Shown here in pieces: positions 62,080 through 64,000 of a DNA stretch of 64,000 nt. Below the pieces are notes generated by a model, which had not been told where the DNA came from, ran no database searches, and worked only from the letters and a program-made list of their open reading frames with translations. Both the position numbers and the translations under genes were made by a program. Source of the stretch: an uncultured Bacteroidales bacterium. GTDB taxonomy: Bacteria > Bacteroidota > Bacteroidia > Bacteroidales > Paludibacteraceae. Numbering within the stretch: the stretch's first letter is position 1; every line of letters starts with the position of its first letter. Location of the stretch: assembly GCA_902800525.1 (NCBI GenBank), contig CADCEV010000012.1:1-64000 (forward strand). The letters run 5' to 3'.

Positions 62080-63156
62080 TTGCAGATCCGTGTCGGGATA
62101 TTAACGGCGCCGAAAATTGAGTTTGAGAGGCGGGAGAAGACGTTCGTTTTGAAGAACGTCCGGATCGGTATCGGCTTCCATTGGGACCGATACGAGGATC
62201 AGGAGTTTGCCGGAGAACTGGAGATAAAGCCTACCCCCGCCATTGTTCTACGACCGTCCACCGGACGCTCGATCGAGCAAAGCTCTTCACCCGTAAAAGG
62301 AGGGGAGCCCTGGGAAGTGGCCATTAACACGATTGAGTTGGAGGACTACTTGTGTTCGGTCATTTCGTCGGAGATGAATGCCAACAGCCCGATGGAGTTG
62401 CTCAAAGCGCACGCTGTGATCAGCCGCAGCTGGGCAATGCGGGCAATGATGAAACCAAACCACGAGGGGTATGATGTCTGCGCGGACGACCACTGCCAGC
62501 GGTATGAGGGCTTGCGGCGCATGAACGACCGGGCGGTGGAGGCGGTTCGGGCGACACGGGGAATGGTACTCACGTACGAAGGCGAAATCTGCGACTGCCG
62601 CTATTACAAGTGTTGCGGAGGACGGAGTGAGATCTGGCGAACCTGCTGGGAGGATATTGACGTGCCCTATATTCAGTCGGTGCAATGCGATTGGTGTAAG
62701 AGCCCTTCGCCCAAAGTGTTGCGGTTGGTTTTGAATGATTATGACCAGGAGACCAAGGATTTCCGGGATTGGACGGTCACCTATACCGCCGACGAGTTGA
62801 GCGAGATTATTCGTACCAAATCCGGCATTGATTTCGGAGAGATCGTTGATCTGATCCCTCTTCATCGCGGTGCGTCGGGGCGCATTGACCAATTACAGAT
62901 CGTGGGTTCCAAGCACACGGAGATCATCGGCAAGGAGCTTAAAATACGTCTTTGGCTTTCAAGAACCTGCCTCTATAGCAGTTGGTTTGAGGTGGAAAAA
63001 GAGCCTCGTCGCTTTGTGCTTCGGGGACACGGATGGGGCCACGGAGCGGGACTTTGCCAGATCGGAGCGGCGGTGATGGCGAGCGAAGGAAAAAGCTACG
63101 AAGAGATACTCAGTTATTATTATGTCGGTTCAAGACTTAGCACTTCAGCGCAATAA
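62080..63156 (+). CDS. SpoIID/LytB-domain protein
   Basis: 358 residues, TTG start (no better start in frame; ATTG lies in a microrepeat). SpoIID domain: SVISSEMNANSPMELLKAHA (catalytic Glu region), VISRSWAMRAM, CDCRYYKCCGGRSE and the closing GHGWGHGAGLCQIGAAVMAS. SpoIID enzymes are peptidoglycan lytic transglycosylases acting on denuded glycans; in non-sporulating Bacteroidales they are called amidase enhancers or SpoIID-like. No signal peptide is obvious. Residues about 50-75 hold the palindromic element peptide IVLRPSTGRSIEQSSSPVKG, between the first beta strands and the SpoIID core. Confidence 0.9.
   Translation: MQIRVGILTAPKIEFERREKTFVLKNVRIGIGFHWDRYEDQEFAGELEIKPTPAIVLRPSTGRSIEQSSSPVKGGEPWEVAINTIELEDYLCSVISSEMNANSPMELLKAHAVISRSWAMRAMMKPNHEGYDVCADDHCQRYEGLRRMNDRAVEAVRATRGMVLTYEGEICDCRYYKCCGGRSEIWRTCWEDIDVPYIQSVQCDWCKSPSPKVLRLVLNDYDQETKDFRDWTVTYTADELSEIIRTKSGIDFGEIVDLIPLHRGASGRIDQLQIVGSKHTEIIGKELKIRLWLSRTCLYSSWFEVEKEPRRFVLRGHGWGHGAGLCQIGAAVMASEGKSYEEILSYYYVGSRLSTSAQ
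62229..62306. repeat. palindromic element, long variant, in the SpoIID-like gene
   Basis: gcctacccccgccattgttc ... cacccgtaaaaggaggggag. Matches 14336-14412 almost base for base over about 75 bp, though the host genes are unrelated. Confidence 0.88.
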
Positions 63157-64000
63157 ATACAAGCACCTCTCCGACGCCGAATGGCGATGGTTCTTACAGC
63201 AGGTAGAGGGGCGCGAAAGGACAGCAGACAAGCTGCCCACTTTTGCGGCGATAGAGGATTGGTGGTACCCCGTGCGCCTCAGCTGCGAGCAGTGTTCGTC
63301 CGAACTCACGGCGCGGTACAAAGCGGAGATCATTCACCCTTCCCTTGAGGGAAGGGACGGGGTTAGGCTTTTAGACCTCACCGGCGGTTATGGCGTAGAC
63401 ACCCTCTTCCTGAGCGAACTTTTTGAGCACACGCACTATGTGGAGCAGAACGCTGAGTTGTGCAGGATTATGGAACACAATAAGGAAATCAAAAATGAGA
63501 AATTAAAAATAAAAAATATCAGCGTTCATAACTGCACTGCCGAAGAATTCCTTTCTTCCCCCCTTCAGGGGGGAGTTGAGAGGGGCTTCTCTCTGATCTT
63601 CGTTGACCCGGCACGAAGAGACAGCCATGGCGGTAAGGTCTTCCATCTCGAAAACTGCACGCCGAATGTAATCGAACTGTTGCCTGAATTGTTAAAGCTT
63701 AGTCAACGATTGTTATTCAAACTCTCCCCGATGCTGGATATCAGTCAGGCAATAAAAGAGTTGTCAGCCGTCAACTGGGACATTTACGTTGTGGCTATCA
63801 AGAATGAAGTCAAAGAAGTGCTGCTTCTGAGCGGAGGAAACGGAACGATCACCGCCATCGACCTCTCGTGCCCGGAGCAGGCATTCACTTTCACCCGCGA
63901 GGAAGAGAGCGCTGCAATCTCCCTTCCTTTTAGAACAATGTCGGGGTTAGGCTTCTATTTATACGAGCCCAATGCCGCTATTCTCAAAGCCGGGGCATAC
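63122..64000 (+). CDS. SAM-dependent methyltransferase with THUMP-like part, partial
   Basis: 293 codons to the right edge. Start ATG 63122 overlaps the SpoIID-like gene by 35 bases in another frame. DKLPTFAAIEDWWYPVRLSC, EQCSSELTARYKA, then motif I LLDLTGGYGVDTLFLSELF, HYVEQNAELC and LIFVDPARRDSHGGKVF (motif IV DPAR), typical of the Bacteroidetes class I methyltransferases that end in a THUMP-like domain; probably an RNA methyltransferase, substrate unknown. Four repeat insertions are read in frame: about 72-83 (PSLEGRDGVRL), 119-131 (KEIKNEKLKIKN), 145-156 (SPLQGGVERGF) and 266-277 (LPFRTMSGLGF). Confidence 0.88.
   Translation, partial: MSVQDLALQRNKYKHLSDAEWRWFLQQVEGRERTADKLPTFAAIEDWWYPVRLSCEQCSSELTARYKAEIIHPSLEGRDGVRLLDLTGGYGVDTLFLSELFEHTHYVEQNAELCRIMEHNKEIKNEKLKIKNISVHNCTAEEFLSSPLQGGVERGFSLIFVDPARRDSHGGKVFHLENCTPNVIELLPELLKLSQRLLFKLSPMLDISQAIKELSAVNWDIYVVAIKNEVKEVLLLSGGNGTITAIDLSCPEQAFTFTREEESAAISLPFRTMSGLGFYLYEPNAAILKAGAY
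63338..63370. repeat. palindromic element half-copy 1 in the methyltransferase
   Basis: cccttcccttgagggaaggg followed by acggggttaggctt. Confidence 0.8.
63558..63590. repeat. palindromic element half-copy 2 in the methyltransferase
   Basis: ccccccttcaggggggagtt then gagaggggctt. Confidence 0.7.
63921..63953. repeat. palindromic element half-copy 3 in the methyltransferase
   Basis: tcccttccttttagaacaat then gtcggggttaggcttc. The string agaacaatgtcggggttagg is the reverse complement of the left end of the MFS-gene copy (14336-14358). Confidence 0.82.

Overview
The window is a chromosomal segment from a member of the Bacteroidales, probably an uncultured gut or rumen relative of Paludibacter or Porphyromonas. 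The evidence is gene content (DUF4301 next to a BadF-type kinase, a DUF6913-like gene next to dapA, NhaC, CstA, TonB-dependent receptor, PFOR), C-terminal sorting tails typical of the type IX secretion system (T9SS), and promoters of the Bacteroidetes type. The promoter can be read directly at more than a dozen loci: a -33 TTTG, 20 bp, then TAnnTTTG, often in the form TTTGCATAT...TACCTTTGCA. No genus can be assigned from sequence alone.

Layout. 1-3.3 kb (minus strand): a pyruvate:ferredoxin oxidoreductase running off the left edge, an AAA ATPase, a 54-residue ferredoxin, ruvC. 3.5-9.1 kb: a small membrane protein and a DivIC/FtsB-like protein, diverging from a secreted nuclease-fold protein; then ligA, a DUF6913-like gene and dapA. 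9.1-10.6 kb: rplT, rpmI and infC on the minus strand; infC lacks any ATG in its 5' part. 10.7-17.3 kb: lipoprotein, PpiD/SurA-like foldase, AmpG-like transporter, pssA, secreted endonuclease I. 17.4-26.1 kb: a surface cassette of two giant IgGFc-binding-like/PKD proteins flanking an OmpA-family protein, ending with a PAP2 phosphatase. 26.2-36.2 kb: tRNA-Val, cstA, engB, a TonB-dependent receptor, an orphan four-helix-bundle (S23/IVP) gene in a nest of repeats, mutS, mltG and a Usp-like gene. 36.2-45.3 kb: a candidate small RNA, an outer-membrane barrel, flavoprotein, carbonic anhydrase, two gene remnants (AraC, sugar O-acetyltransferase), a second AAA ATPase, a PfkB kinase, tRNA-Gln and nhaC. 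45.3-46.2 kb: a gene-poor AT-rich stretch with a MITE-like element. 46.2-58.2 kb: three consecutive FN3/choice-of-anchor-J surface proteins (1997, 882 and 1017 residues). 58.2-64 kb: DUF4301 and a BadF-type kinase from a divergent promoter, then a glycosyltransferase, a SpoIID-like protein and a methyltransferase cut by the right edge.

The most unusual signal is repeat DNA inside genes. A GC-rich palindromic element (ends GCCTACCCC / GGGGTAGGC) sits in frame inside ruvC, ligA, the AmpG-like transporter, the SpoIID-like gene and three times in the terminal methyltransferase; two unrelated proteins share an identical 20-residue peptide because of it. AT-rich microrepeats (attgataattgac, attcacaatgcac, aattcaaaatt, gagagttgagag types) fill many intergenic gaps, enter dapA, engB, the TonB receptor and the glycosyltransferase in frame, and supply the last codons and stop of several genes. 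This resembles the Rickettsia palindromic elements in behaviour but is a different sequence family.

A second theme is secretion: short C-terminal signatures of the form K..-(n)G-x-L-(Y/I)-I-x-x-(d/n)G-x-x-(Y/F)-x-x-x-G-x-x-V end five secreted proteins, while two others carry longer T9SS type-A-like tails.
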